The translations under genes and the position numbers were made by a program. Shown in pieces: positions 8,362-14,800 of a DNA stretch of 29,865 bases. The notes below the pieces were generated by a model. That model was not told where the DNA came from. It worked only from the letters and a program-made list of their open reading frames with translations, and did no database searches. The first letter of the stretch is position 1. Each line of letters starts with the position of its first letter. This DNA is from a virus. The DNA lies in the IMG/VR virus record IMGVR_UViG_3300037041_000365, positions 1-29,865 of that record, one strand, 5' to 3'.

Positions 8362-8399
8362 AATTTTAATTTTAGTTTATTTATGTTTTAAAATTTGAT

Positions 8400-8579
8400 T
8401 CAATTAACAATATACGGTTTAGATTTTTTTTGTAAATACTGAATTAGTGGATAAGTAAAATACCCTAACATAAATATTATTGTAAGAGTTAATTCCGTAC
8501 TCTCACATAAAAAATAAATTGTAAAACATATCATTAGCATAGACATTAATGATATAGTGTATACTGTAAAACCTCTCAT
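8400..8579 (-). CDS. 59-aa membrane protein
   Basis: A short gene read from the 240-bp gap between 8361 and 8602. ATG at 8577-8579, TGA at 8400-8402. Two hydrophobic helices are visible: residues 4-24 (FTVYTISLMSMLMICFTIYF) and about 30-50 (LTLTIIFMLGYFTYPLIQYL). The end is basic. The 23-bp sequence around its start is an exact copy of the one around the next upstream membrane gene (8721). Function unknown. Confidence 0.55.
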   Translation of the reverse strand: MRGFTVYTISLMSMLMICFTIYFLCESTELTLTIIFMLGYFTYPLIQYLQKKSKPYIVN

Positions 8580-8595
8580 CTTATTCTGATTTAAA
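8573..8595. repeat. 23-bp direct repeat, copy 1 (start region)
   Basis: Identical to 8715-8737. On the minus strand it reads TTTAAATCAGAATAAGATGAGAG and contains the ATG and first codons of the gene at 8579. In copy 2 it also contains the stop codon of the gene at 8723. Confidence 0.85.
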
Positions 8596-8601
8596 TGTTA
8601 T

Positions 8602-8721
8602 TTATTTATGTATTCCCATTGGGTCTCCTATAAAGTGATTTGTTCCTAAAACAACTAATATTATAATCATTAAGAATACACCTACATATCCAATTGTTTC
8701 TGATACTTTATCTTCTCTCAT
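8602..8721 (-). CDS. 39-aa single-helix membrane protein
   Basis: Starts at the ATG at 8719-8721 (MREDKVSETIGYVGVF), one base after the stop of the preceding 59-aa gene. A longer frame reaching 8790 overlaps that gene and is not favoured. One hydrophobic helix, residues 10-27 (IGYVGVFLMIIILVVLG), with a short polar tail. The start region is duplicated before the next membrane gene. Function unknown; holin-like size but not near the lysis genes. Confidence 0.5.
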   Translation of the reverse strand: MREDKVSETIGYVGVFLMIIILVVLGTNHFIGDPMGIHK

Positions 8722-8737
8722 CTTATTCTGATTTAAA
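8715..8737. repeat. 23-bp direct repeat, copy 2
   Basis: Second copy of the 8573-8595 sequence. It spans the last codons and stop of the 59-aa gene at 8723 and the start of the 39-aa gene at 8721. Copy 1 still carries the GAATAAG stop-like remnant although no gene needs it there, so copy 2 is probably the original. Confidence 0.85.
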
Positions 8738-8902
8738 GGTTTCGTTGTAGTACTGTTCTGATGTATTATATTCACCATCCATACCATCAAGATATGCTGT
8801 ACGTATTATTTCCTTCTCCATTTCTTTGGCTTTTGCTATATCTGAACTATGCAAGATTCCATTCTCTGCTAATCGTTCCACTAACCATTCAATTGCTGTC
8901 AT
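8723..8902 (-). CDS. 59-aa phage protein (MTAIEWLVE type)
   Basis: ATG at 8900-8902, TAA at 8723-8725. It begins MTAIEWLVERLAENGI, continues with a KAKEMEKEIIRTAY helix and ends EQYYNETFKSE. I recognise this as a small protein repeatedly seen in Bacteroidota phages and prophages, where it has no known function. The start overlaps the stop of the 84-aa gene as ATGA, which supports it as real. Confidence 0.75.
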   Translation of the reverse strand: MTAIEWLVERLAENGILHSSDIAKAKEMEKEIIRTAYLDGMDGEYNTSEQYYNETFKSE

Positions 8903-9153
8903 TCCGTTTCTTTTAAATATAATTCAATTACTCTAATTGTCTTCTCTAAATCTTCTCTGAATTGTCCTTTCTTGCGACATCTTACTATCCGTTTAATTAC
9001 GTCAAATTCATAAGCGTTTAGTTCGTGTTGATTGGCGAATAGGTAAAGACTTCCGTTCGTGTTATTGTAGTGCAAATCTTTTTGTGATATTTCAAAGCCA
9101 TGTTCTAAATTCAATCTATTTATTTCTTCTGCGGTCAATCGTTCTTCTTTCAT
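8899..9153 (-). CDS. Small hypothetical protein
   Basis: 84 aa, starting MKEERLTAEEINRLNLEHGF; mixed charge, with a basic RCRKKGQFRE stretch. It overlaps NinG upstream and the MTAIEW gene downstream by 4 bp (ATGA) each, so it is part of a tightly coupled set. No family was recognised with confidence. A bias towards phage recombination or replication functions can only be guessed from its place beside NinG. Confidence 0.65.
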   Translation of the reverse strand: MKEERLTAEEINRLNLEHGFEISQKDLHYNNTNGSLYLFANQHELNAYEFDVIKRIVRCRKKGQFREDLEKTIRVIELYLKETE

Positions 9154-9674
9154 TCCTTTAGTTTTTGTTTATACTTCAAAATTAACTCTTTTAATTCAAT
9201 CTTTGTAAATTTTCTTGTTTCGTAGGCTTTTTCACGCAAAACTATGAATTCGTCTTTCCCTATTTTCTTCTCTAAATTGATTCCGTATTCAATTAGATTC
9301 CCATGTAGAAAAGTATTACAGTATTCACATTGTAAATGAACATTATCTTCGTCAAATCTTACATTGGCGTGTCCTCCCGAACTAAAATAATGACCAGCAT
9401 TCTCTTTCTTGCAAGGTTTACCGCATGAAATACAATTCAATCCTTTGTCTCTTTGTCTAATCCAAGCGTTAAACACTTGCTGCGTCATCTTTAAATAGTC
9501 CTGTAATGTTAATAAATCTTCTTTCTGCTTAATCTTCTTCTCCTTTTTCATAATAGCGAGATTCTTCAATGCTTGTGCAGTTTTTAAACATACTTCACAT
9601 CGATTAGTTTTTATAGTTGAATTAAACTTTTGTTTAGGCTCGAATGATTCAGAGCAGGTTTTACAGTTCTTCAT
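9150..9674 (-). CDS. ninG: NinG-like recombination protein
   Basis: 174 aa with the NinG (lambda Rap) pattern. An N-terminal zinc-binding pair (MKNCKTC ... RCEVC, Cys 4, 7, 26 and 29) is followed by a long charged helix. The core DKGLNCISCGKPCKKENAGH carries the GH-Y-F-SGGH-N-R-DEDNVH-QC-CN signature of the HNH-like nuclease part. In lambda the protein acts on branched DNA and promotes exchange with the recombination genes. Here it lies downstream of an ERF annealing protein and a YqaJ-type exonuclease, consistent with that role. Overlaps its neighbours by 14 and 4 bp. Confidence 0.88.
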   Translation of the reverse strand: MKNCKTCSESFEPKQKFNSTIKTNRCEVCLKTAQALKNLAIMKKEKKIKQKEDLLTLQDYLKMTQQVFNAWIRQRDKGLNCISCGKPCKKENAGHYFSSGGHANVRFDEDNVHLQCEYCNTFLHGNLIEYGINLEKKIGKDEFIVLREKAYETRKFTKIELKELILKYKQKLKE

Positions 9675-9927
9675 TTATTTCGTCTTTTAATAGTTGCTTT
9701 TTCAATCTTAAATTTTCTAAATGCAAATTTGAATTAATACTATACTGTTGTTCAATCGCTTTAGATAGTGTTTTAATCGTTTCTAATACACTTTCTAGTG
9801 CTTTTGCTTCACTTAGTATGTTTTGCTTTTTTTCTTCGCTTAAATGCAATGATTTAGAACGAAACAATAAACGGTTAATTGATATACTTAAATCAATTCT
9901 TGCTAGTTGTATTTGTATTTGATTCAT
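9661..9927 (-). CDS. Coiled-coil hypothetical protein
   Basis: 88 aa, almost entirely helical with heptads through residues 25-85 (for example SEAKALESVLETIKTLSKAI). No cysteines, no motif. It overlaps the ATPase gene by 4 bp (ATGA) and NinG by 14 bp, placing it inside the replication/recombination set. It might be an accessory partner of one of them; nothing more can be supported. Confidence 0.6.
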   Translation of the reverse strand: MNQIQIQLARIDLSISINRLLFRSKSLHLSEEKKQNILSEAKALESVLETIKTLSKAIEQQYSINSNLHLENLRLKKQLLKDEINEEL

Positions 9928-10772
9928 AATACATTTTTACCTTCGTTTAAAAATTGTGTACCGTTCTGTAATTTAAACATAATCGGTTCGGCTGCGAATG
10001 TTGGTTTACCACCAGTTTCAGTTTCTTTGACTTTCTTAATGTGTACTTCGGTGTACATCCAAAAGTTAGTGTGCATTGGATAACGATGAATAACAATGAA
10101 ATCATCTGCTCGGTTTCCCCATTTACCACCACCTTCAGCATCTGCCATATTCGGTGACATTGGCATACCTTCGTAATCTCCTGATTTATGAGTTTTTCTT
10201 AATGCTTCAGTTGCTGCGTGAATACACATATAAATTGAAGTATTCGTTTTTTTGGCAAACAATCTAAGTTTAGTAGCCATTTCATAATCTAAATCGTGAG
10301 CATTAGCAAACTTTGGCTTTAAGAATGAATTGTGTGGGTCAATCATTAACGTATCGTAATCACCTAGCACTTGAACTTCTTTCATAAACTCTTCTATTGT
10401 CCAAGCCTTTTGAGCATCTATGAAATCAAAATGCGATTCAATAAAGTTTTTACAGTTCTCAAGTTGTTTAGGTAACATATCTTTAATCTTGCATCCAGCG
10501 TATAATTCAATTAGATTTCTTTTTAATCCGTTCACACTATTTTCAGCTGAATAAATCAAATGTTTAAGATTATGTTTTTTAGCTAAGCAAAGCAAGTACC
10601 ATAACACCCAATAAGTCTTACCTACATTTGCGTGTCCTAGAACGATATTAAATGAAGCACGTTTGAATCTTAAGTTAACATCTAAATCAATACCTAATCC
10701 TAATCCTAAAGGAATCTTATCTAACCTAGACAATTCTAAAAATTCATCACTACTTCTGTGGTTAACTATCAT
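9924..10772 (-). CDS. RecA/DnaB-fold ATPase (replicative helicase candidate)
   Basis: 282 aa. Walker A is GHANVGKT at residues 46-53, and Walker B is in DTLMIDPHNSF (Asp 145). Other features fit the AAA_25/RepA/DnaB-like core: ENSVNGLKRNLIEL, CIHAA and WGNRADDF. There is no N-terminal primase-interaction domain, so it is short for a DnaB, and RepA-like or DnaC-like roles are alternatives. The start overlaps the preceding replication organiser by 4 bp, the classic initiator-helicase pair. It probably unwinds DNA at the phage origin, with the host supplying polymerase and primase. Confidence 0.85.
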   Translation of the reverse strand: MIVNHRSSDEFLELSRLDKIPLGLGLGIDLDVNLRFKRASFNIVLGHANVGKTYWVLWYLLCLAKKHNLKHLIYSAENSVNGLKRNLIELYAGCKIKDMLPKQLENCKNFIESHFDFIDAQKAWTIEEFMKEVQVLGDYDTLMIDPHNSFLKPKFANAHDLDYEMATKLRLFAKKTNTSIYMCIHAATEALRKTHKSGDYEGMPMSPNMADAEGGGKWGNRADDFIVIHRYPMHTNFWMYTEVHIKKVKETETGGKPTFAAEPIMFKLQNGTQFLNEGKNVL

Positions 10773-11272
10773 TTCTTTTTTGTTTTTATGTGAAAGCCAT
10801 TTACATCAATTTCATTACCCCACTGGTCGGTTGAAATTACATCCGCTTTTGTATTTATTTTCTTTTCTTTTTTATATTCTTTTATCTCATCTTCTCTACT
10901 CTTCTCTTCTCTTATAGCATTGCTTTTGTATTGCACTTGCAATGCATTTGCATTAGACCATCGTGTTTTAGCAGCTTCGCTTCTTTTAGAAGATACAGAA
11001 TTAAATTCAGTTAGTTGATTATTTAAGAATTTTATTACAATATTATTATCTTTTAATTCTATAATTTCATTATCAATTAATTCTTTTATTATAGATTCTG
11101 ATTTTCTGCAATACTTATGTAATGCAAATGCATAGCTTATGCATCCTAGTTTAAGCCAATAGCCTCCACAAAGATTAATAAAACATACAATTGCTTCATC
11201 AGAACATATCTGAATTTTGCCTTCAAGCCATTCGCTTGGTTCGTGTTTGTAATATGGTAACTCTTTAGCCAT
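10769..11272 (-). CDS. Replication organiser / initiator (candidate)
   Basis: 167 aa. The N-terminal ~90 residues (MAKELPYYKHEPSEWLEGKI, INLCGGYWLKLG, ELIDNEIIE) look like the winged-helix N-terminus of phage replisome organisers of the DUF4373/DnaD-like kind. A KRSEAAKTRW stretch and a basic, low-complexity C-terminus follow. It overlaps the helicase-like ATPase by 4 bp. The gene itself contains a 14-bp inverted repeat around an AT-rich stretch, as expected when an initiator gene carries its own origin (compare lambda O). A 77-aa frame overlapping its start is a shadow. Confidence 0.65.
   Translation of the reverse strand: MAKELPYYKHEPSEWLEGKIQICSDEAIVCFINLCGGYWLKLGCISYAFALHKYCRKSESIIKELIDNEIIELKDNNIVIKFLNNQLTEFNSVSSKRSEAAKTRWSNANALQVQYKSNAIREEKSREDEIKEYKKEKKINTKADVISTDQWGNEIDVNGFHIKTKKK
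10942..11133. other. Candidate replication origin inside the organiser gene
   Basis: A perfect 14-bp inverted repeat TAATGCAAATGCAT occurs at 10942-10955 (minus orientation) and 11120-11133 (plus orientation). Between the arms lies a markedly AT-rich stretch, strongest at about 11000-11095. Additional TGCA-containing words flank both arms (10917-10941 and 11107-11145). The arrangement of repeated sites around an easily melted segment, within an initiator gene, resembles known phage origins. Origin function is inference. Confidence 0.45.
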
Positions 11273-11309
11273 AATAATTTATAAATGCGAAAAGCCAATC
11301 TCAAAAGGT

Positions 11310-11368
11310 GCGTGAGATAACCTTTTTTTGACTGACTTTTCTGTAAAAATTTCCTGAAGTTCTCACGC
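11310..11368. other. Inverted repeat GCGTGAGA / TCTCACGC in leader
   Basis: Eight-base inverted repeat at 11310-11317 and 11361-11368, in the 118-bp gap between the genes at 11272 and 11391. A second, nested hairpin (AAAAGGT ... ACCTTTTTTT, 11303-11328) is present. Together with the -7 box at 11377-11384 this could be a regulated leader for the replication genes. Confidence 0.4.
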
Positions 11369-11376
11369 TTCGTGTA

Positions 11377-11384
11377 CAAATATA
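11377..11384 (-). promoter_or_regulatory. Possible -7 box (TATATTTG) before the replication genes
   Basis: TATATTTG on the minus strand, about 105 bp upstream of the replication organiser start at 11272. No TTG is found at the expected distance. It would allow separate transcription of the organiser, helicase and NinG genes. Confidence 0.4.
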
Positions 11385-11390
11385 ACGTAA

Positions 11391-11606
11391 TTATTCCGTA
11401 TTAGTTGCGTTTTTAATTGTTAAATTTTTGCTAATTATTCCTCTTCTGGAATCACATTCATCTTCCCATTCATCTAATAGCCAAACATCGTAGATTAAAC
11501 TAGGTAAGATATCAGCTTTTTCTATTGCGTGTTCTTTTGAATTAGCTTTACCAATCCAATATGCAGGTTGATTTTCTCTTGTATAAAATACTTTATAGTA
11601 ACTCAT
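11391..11606 (-). CDS. Small hypothetical protein
   Basis: 71 aa (MSYYKVFYTRENQPAYWIGK at the start), with aromatic residues and an acidic LLDEWEDECDS stretch. The first half has the look of a small alpha/beta domain with the phrase 'A-S-K-E-H-A-I-E-K-A'. It overlaps the upstream gene by 4 bp. No known function. Confidence 0.6.
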   Translation of the reverse strand: MSYYKVFYTRENQPAYWIGKANSKEHAIEKADILPSLIYDVWLLDEWEDECDSRRGIISKNLTIKNATNTE

Positions 11607-11824
11607 ATCACTAGGTTATTATCGTTTGCAAATTCTCTAATTTGTTCTCTTAAATAGTCAGCCATATCTAGTTCACTTTCTGAAGCATCTCTATTTTTGT
11701 ACACACCGTGCTTAGTAGTTGACCTTAGTAATTCGTCTAGTTGCAAAACTATTTGCTTCCAATCAAAAGCATCCATTGCTAGTTTAGCATCTTCTACATC
11801 GTCATATTCAATCGTTATTTTCAT
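11603..11824 (-). CDS. Small acidic hypothetical protein
   Basis: 73 aa (MKITIEYDDVEDAKLAMDAF). The pattern 'mkItIEydd-eeA--A-da--w---l-qldelLRs--K' and the end 'lRe-i-efandnNLvi' recur in small phage proteins that I remember from many hosts, all without known function. The start lies just downstream of the terminator after the SSB-like gene; it must then be expressed by read-through or from an unseen promoter. Confidence 0.7.
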   Translation of the reverse strand: MKITIEYDDVEDAKLAMDAFDWKQIVLQLDELLRSTTKHGVYKNRDASESELDMADYLREQIREFANDNNLVI

Positions 11825-11828
11825 AGCT

Positions 11829-11860
11829 AAAAAATTAAGGAGGCTTTTACACCTCCGTTT
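11829..11860 (-). terminator. Terminator-like hairpin after the SSB-like gene
   Basis: On the minus strand a GGAGG-TGTAAAAG-CCTCC hairpin is followed by TTAATTTTTT. Stem and loop nearly duplicate the hairpin at 15359-15385 (one difference in 20 bases). It lies between genes read in the same direction, so it may only partly stop transcription. Confidence 0.7.
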
Positions 11861-11862
11861 AA

Positions 11863-12162
11863 TTAAAAAGGTAAATCGTCTTTTTCTGCTAGTTTACTAC
11901 TAGTTGATTGCATTGACATTCCTGTTGGCTTTGATTCCGTTCTTTCAACGTATTCAGCTTTCACAATTTTGCCATCAGTCCAAGCTACTTTACCGTTACC
12001 TACAAAGTTCTTTTTAACTTTTGCTTCACGTTCTTCTTTTGACTGTGCAACAAAGATACTAGCATTATTGCCGTAATCATCTTGTTTGTCATTTACACTC
12101 ATAGTGTACTTATCGTAACCACCTTGTGCATTCTTGATACTAAAATTAATTAAGCTAGACAT
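11863..12162 (-). CDS. ssb: Single-stranded DNA-binding-like protein
   Basis: 99 aa. The C-terminus is EKDDLPF, matching the acidic tip (DDIPF-type) by which SSB proteins recruit partners. The body is a short beta-rich domain (NFSIKNAQGGYDKY, NNASIFVAQSKEER, GNGKVAWTDGKIV) as in small SSB-like proteins of Bacteroidota phages, shorter than cellular SSB. It would coat single strands at the phage fork and during ERF-mediated annealing. A terminator follows directly. Confidence 0.72.
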   Translation of the reverse strand: MSSLINFSIKNAQGGYDKYTMSVNDKQDDYGNNASIFVAQSKEEREAKVKKNFVGNGKVAWTDGKIVKAEYVERTESKPTGMSMQSTSSKLAEKDDLPF

Positions 12163-12174
12163 ATATTTATTTAT

Positions 12175-12417
12175 TTATTGGTTACTAATTAAAATTTTAT
12201 CTAAACTGATATTACTAAATTTATCTTCATCATCAAATTCAGTAAATTTATCAGGCATTATATTAACTGTTACATATATACATTCATTCTTTTCATAAAA
12301 ATAAAAATCTTCAATGTTATAATCTATAACAATTCCCGTAAATCCATTTTCATTATCATCGTCAGGAATTACAAAAACTTTTGTTCTATTTATTATTAAT
12401 TTATCTAATGCATTCAT
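12175..12417 (-). CDS. Acidic hypothetical protein
   Basis: 80 aa, strongly acidic (MNALDKLIINRTKVFVIPDD; FTEFDDEDKF), beta-rich in appearance. No family was recognised. It overlaps the ribbon-helix-helix gene by 4 bp and precedes the SSB-like gene by 12 bp. Small acidic early proteins sometimes mimic DNA to inhibit host enzymes, but nothing here shows that. Confidence 0.6.
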   Translation of the reverse strand: MNALDKLIINRTKVFVIPDDDNENGFTGIVIDYNIEDFYFYEKNECIYVTVNIMPDKFTEFDDEDKFSNISLDKILISNQ

Positions 12418-12608
12418 AATTGATTGTTTAATAAATTAGTCATACTAATTGTAAAATCACCAAGTGAACTCATTCTAACATAAGCAGAAGCAGATAAATT
12501 TAATTTTTTAGCTTTTTTGTTTATTAATTCTAATTGTTTTTTAGTGCATCTAATAACAAATTTACAATCTTTAATTTCTTCACGATTTATTTCTTTTGGT
12601 CTACTCAT
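12414..12608 (-). CDS. Ribbon-helix-helix-type DNA-binding protein
   Basis: 64 aa. The pattern after the basic N-terminus (FVIRCTKKQLELINKKAKKL-NLSASAYVRMSSL) is that of Arc/CopG or MobC-like ribbon-helix-helix proteins: a short beta-strand, a lysine-rich helix, a turn with NLSASAYVR and a second helix. These act as dimeric DNA-binding repressors or relaxosome helpers. Here, between the exonuclease and SSB genes (4-bp overlaps on both sides), it could regulate early transcription. It is the best visible candidate to bind the repeats at 15276-15328, though no direct link is shown. Confidence 0.6.
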   Translation of the reverse strand: MSRPKEINREEIKDCKFVIRCTKKQLELINKKAKKLNLSASAYVRMSSLGDFTISMTNLLNNQL

Positions 12609-13288
12609 CTTAAAATTGTTTTTAATTGGTTATAATATTGACGAGCCACCTTGACACGTTCAATTATCTTTGCTTGTGCTTCTTCGTCTTTTTGCACAAT
12701 AAATCTTTTAATTCTTAATTCATTCGGTATTTGGTCAAAGTTATGTGAAAGCTGAACTGCATCTCTTACATCTAAATCTTCATCAATTAAATGTAACTTC
12801 CAGTGTTCACGTCTTACTTCATCTTCAACTATCTCAAATGGTGTATTCATTAGACAATAAACAAGTTCACTAGTATCGTGATTCGTTAGCATTAAATAAC
12901 CTTGTAATTGCCACCAGTACTCTTTATTTTTTAAAGTAGAATCAAACATCGGAAACGTGCTACCGTTCCAACTGCATTTAATATCTGCTAAAAGATTATC
13001 TGTGCAAATGTCAGGCTCTCCAGTTAACCATTCGTTATTAAATCTCGTTTCGTTCTTTACTACAAAATCCCATTTAAGAACTTCTGATGCAAATTGTATG
13101 GCTTCATCTTCCATTTGTATACCTTTGTCCGTATAACGGCTTGAGAAGTCTTTATATATACCTAATTCTTTCTCTTTGAATACATCTTGAATGTATGTCT
13201 TTGCAGTTTCAGATAGTACTTCTGATTTTGTTCTTGCGTCTGTCATCAGCTTTCCTAGTGATGAACATCTAAATAATAATTCGCTCAT
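12605..13288 (-). CDS. YqaJ/lambda-exonuclease-type recombinase nuclease
   Basis: 227 aa. The PD-(D/E)XK pattern of the YqaJ family is visible: early CSSLGKLM, then a Glu-rich helix (GIQMEDEAIQFA), GEPDI at the first metal-binding Asp, LADIKCSW with the D-x-K motif, and a YWWQLQGYL helix with the family's conserved Gln and Tyr. Such enzymes resect double-strand ends for a partner annealing protein. The ERF gene lies directly upstream with a 4-bp overlap, completing a two-protein recombination pair. Confidence 0.85.
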   Translation of the reverse strand: MSELLFRCSSLGKLMTDARTKSEVLSETAKTYIQDVFKEKELGIYKDFSSRYTDKGIQMEDEAIQFASEVLKWDFVVKNETRFNNEWLTGEPDICTDNLLADIKCSWNGSTFPMFDSTLKNKEYWWQLQGYLMLTNHDTSELVYCLMNTPFEIVEDEVRREHWKLHLIDEDLDVRDAVQLSHNFDQIPNELRIKRFIVQKDEEAQAKIIERVKVARQYYNQLKTILR

Positions 13289-13818
13289 AATAATTTTATT
13301 GCTGCTTTTTGTAACTCAGTTAATTCAAATTGATTCAAGTCTGAAACTTTAGCTTTGCCTTCAGATATTGCAGTTAATGCTTTTTCAAATCTTTCTTGTG
13401 GCATTGTAGGTTTCTTGTTAACGTGTTTAGTAACATCGTTGGCATCATCATCTTGCATAGATAAAGATAATAAAGATTGAAGTGTGTAACGTCTAAAATA
13501 CGAAATACAACCTCCTAACTTCTGTGGGTCGTTTAACTCAGGTAATTTAATTTCAGCATTAATATCTTCTCCAGTTTCAATGTCAACTATTACACTATGC
13601 ACACATCCATTCATAATAGGTTGTAATAGAAGTAAATTGTATTTATGTAGTATCGGTTCAACTACATCTAGAATAGTATTTAAATCAGCATATTTCGATT
13701 TAAAAAATGGATTATCAGCAGACTTGTTAATCTTACCGATTTCTTGTTTAGCTAAATGTAGCTTAAAATAAATTCCGTTTGGTCTTGGAATTGCGTCTTC
13801 AAATGTTTCGTTTTTCAT
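13285..13818 (-). CDS. erf: ERF-family single-strand annealing protein
   Basis: 177 aa. Conserved ERF features are present: NPFFKSKYADLNTILDVVEP near residues 37-56, then ISYFRRYTLQSLLSL and a DDDAND acidic motif at about 106-128. ERF proteins pair complementary single strands and in P22 help circularise the genome. The downstream exonuclease would supply the single strands. A -7 box TACATTTG sits at 13843-13850 and the leader AAACAAAATG matches that of the gene at 15170. Confidence 0.88.
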   Translation of the reverse strand: MKNETFEDAIPRPNGIYFKLHLAKQEIGKINKSADNPFFKSKYADLNTILDVVEPILHKYNLLLLQPIMNGCVHSVIVDIETGEDINAEIKLPELNDPQKLGGCISYFRRYTLQSLLSLSMQDDDANDVTKHVNKKPTMPQERFEKALTAISEGKAKVSDLNQFELTELQKAAIKLL

Positions 13819-13842
13819 TTTGTTTTATTTTTAGATTGTTTA

Positions 13843-13850
13843 CAAATGTA
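13843..13850 (-). promoter_or_regulatory. Possible -7 box (TACATTTG) before erf
   Basis: TACATTTG (TAnnTTTG) on the minus strand, 25 bp before the ATG, within the 47-bp gap following the DnaA-like gene. The upstream TTG is missing. Leader bases down to the ATG resemble those before the gene at 15170. Confidence 0.4.
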
Positions 13851-13865
13851 ATACTTATTAACTTA

Positions 13866-14276
13866 TTAAATGCTTTTATCTGAAATTAATTTAATTAATT
13901 CTTGTTTTAATTTTATAAAGTCACCGTATTTAGTTGTTTTTAGTAGTTGATGTTCTGTAATTGAAATCTTATTGTTGCTTATTGGTGCAAATTCTGCAGT
14001 ATCTATAAAGCATTTTTCAATATCAGTAGGTAATTCTCCAATATATTCTACAAAATCAATGTAGTTTACGTTGTCGTCATAAACTTTTAATGCATGAATA
14101 ACTGTTGCATGGTCTTTATTGATTAAATCACCAATGAAAGAAAGTGTAAAATTCATATCTCTCAAAGTTCTGCATAAAAAAGAACGCTTGTAGACTAGAT
14201 TTCGCTTTCTACTTTTTGAACGTAAATTATGAAACTCTATAATCTGTGTTAAACTATTAATGTCAATCTCTCTCAT
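13866..14276 (-). CDS. Protein with DnaA domain-IV-like DNA-binding region
   Basis: 136 aa. Residues ~22-70 (SRKRNLVYKRSFLCRTL, FTLSFIGDLINKDHATVIHA) match the layout of DnaA domain IV. There is a basic loop and helix, then the turn and the D-H-A-T-V-I-H-A signature (DnaA has DHSTVLHA) that reads DnaA boxes. No ATPase domain is present. It may bind phage or host origin DNA or regulate early genes. It overlaps the preceding gene by 14 bp. The C-terminal half is unrecognised. Confidence 0.7.
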   Translation of the reverse strand: MREIDINSLTQIIEFHNLRSKSRKRNLVYKRSFLCRTLRDMNFTLSFIGDLINKDHATVIHALKVYDDNVNYIDFVEYIGELPTDIEKCFIDTAEFAPISNNKISITEHQLLKTTKYGDFIKLKQELIKLISDKSI

Positions 14277-14502
14277 CTTCTAGTTGTTTTAGCCATTGTC
14301 TAAAGGCTCGTTGAATGTTTACTTGTTGGTCTATTAATTCGATGTCAGCATCTCGCATAAAGTAGTTGTCAAATCTTCTGATTGAAGCTATTAAATCATT
14401 TGCTACCATCTTCATCTGTTGATTGAATTCTTGGTCTTCTAGGAAGTCTGCTAGTACTGGCATTATTCCGATTGCACCAAGTAGTTTTGTTTCTTGTTTC
14501 AT
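14263..14502 (-). CDS. Small helical hypothetical protein
   Basis: 79 aa, starting MKQETKLLGAIGIMPVLADF; probably a helical bundle with acidic character. No family recognised. It overlaps the upstream gene by 4 bp (ATGA) and the DnaA-IV-like gene by 14 bp, so it belongs to the coupled early chain. Confidence 0.6.
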   Translation of the reverse strand: MKQETKLLGAIGIMPVLADFLEDQEFNQQMKMVANDLIASIRRFDNYFMRDADIELIDQQVNIQRAFRQWLKQLEDERD

Positions 14503-14651
14503 AATCTTGCTTGTCTGATTTGATTCATTAAATCAATATTGTAGCTTGTAAAGAATTGCTTTCTTTTAGCATCGCACACACTCAAAGCAGGAGTGTATGT
14601 GTTTTGTACTTTAGGTTTAATAGTACTTTTTATTTTTAGTATTGCTTTCAT
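14499..14651 (-). CDS. 50-aa basic hypothetical protein
   Basis: A short gene: ATG at 14649-14651, TGA at 14499-14501. Lys-rich N-terminus (MKAILKIKSTIKPKVQNTYT), one Cys. It overlaps both neighbours by 4 bp (ATGA), which is good evidence for a translated frame in this operon. Function unknown. Confidence 0.6.
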   Translation of the reverse strand: MKAILKIKSTIKPKVQNTYTPALSVCDAKRKQFFTSYNIDLMNQIRQARL

Positions 14652-14800
14652 TTCTTTAGTTTTTTTAGTTCTGTTTGTATTAACATTCTTTCGTATTCTT
14701 CTCTTTCAGCTGCTTCAAACTCATTATTACGATTATGCTTTTTGATTCTGAAATCTGATAAGTAAAGTTGATGCTCTAGTTCTTTGATTCTCTCGTTCAT
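14648..14800 (-). CDS. 50-aa charged coiled-coil protein
   Basis: A short gene: ATG at 14798-14800, TGA at 14648-14650. Sequence is MNERIKELEHQLYLSDFRIK followed by Glu-rich and Lys-rich helices. 4-bp ATGA overlaps on both sides. No function can be assigned. Confidence 0.6.
   Translation of the reverse strand: MNERIKELEHQLYLSDFRIKKHNRNNEFEAAEREEYERMLIQTELKKLKK

Noticed and set aside
9947-10141. Second minus-strand frame within the ATPase gene
   Set aside because: Overlaps conserved residues of the ATPase in another frame; no independent start signal.
11303-11328. Rho-independent terminator in the gap before the organiser gene
   Set aside because: The hairpin AAAAGGT ... ACCTTTTTTT has its T-run on the plus strand, while transcription here is leftward; on the minus strand the stem is weak and the T-run short.
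11146-11379. Minus-strand frame of 77 codons overlapping the organiser start
   Set aside because: Overlaps most of the conserved N-terminal domain of the 167-aa replication gene in another frame and would run through the leader repeats and -7 box.
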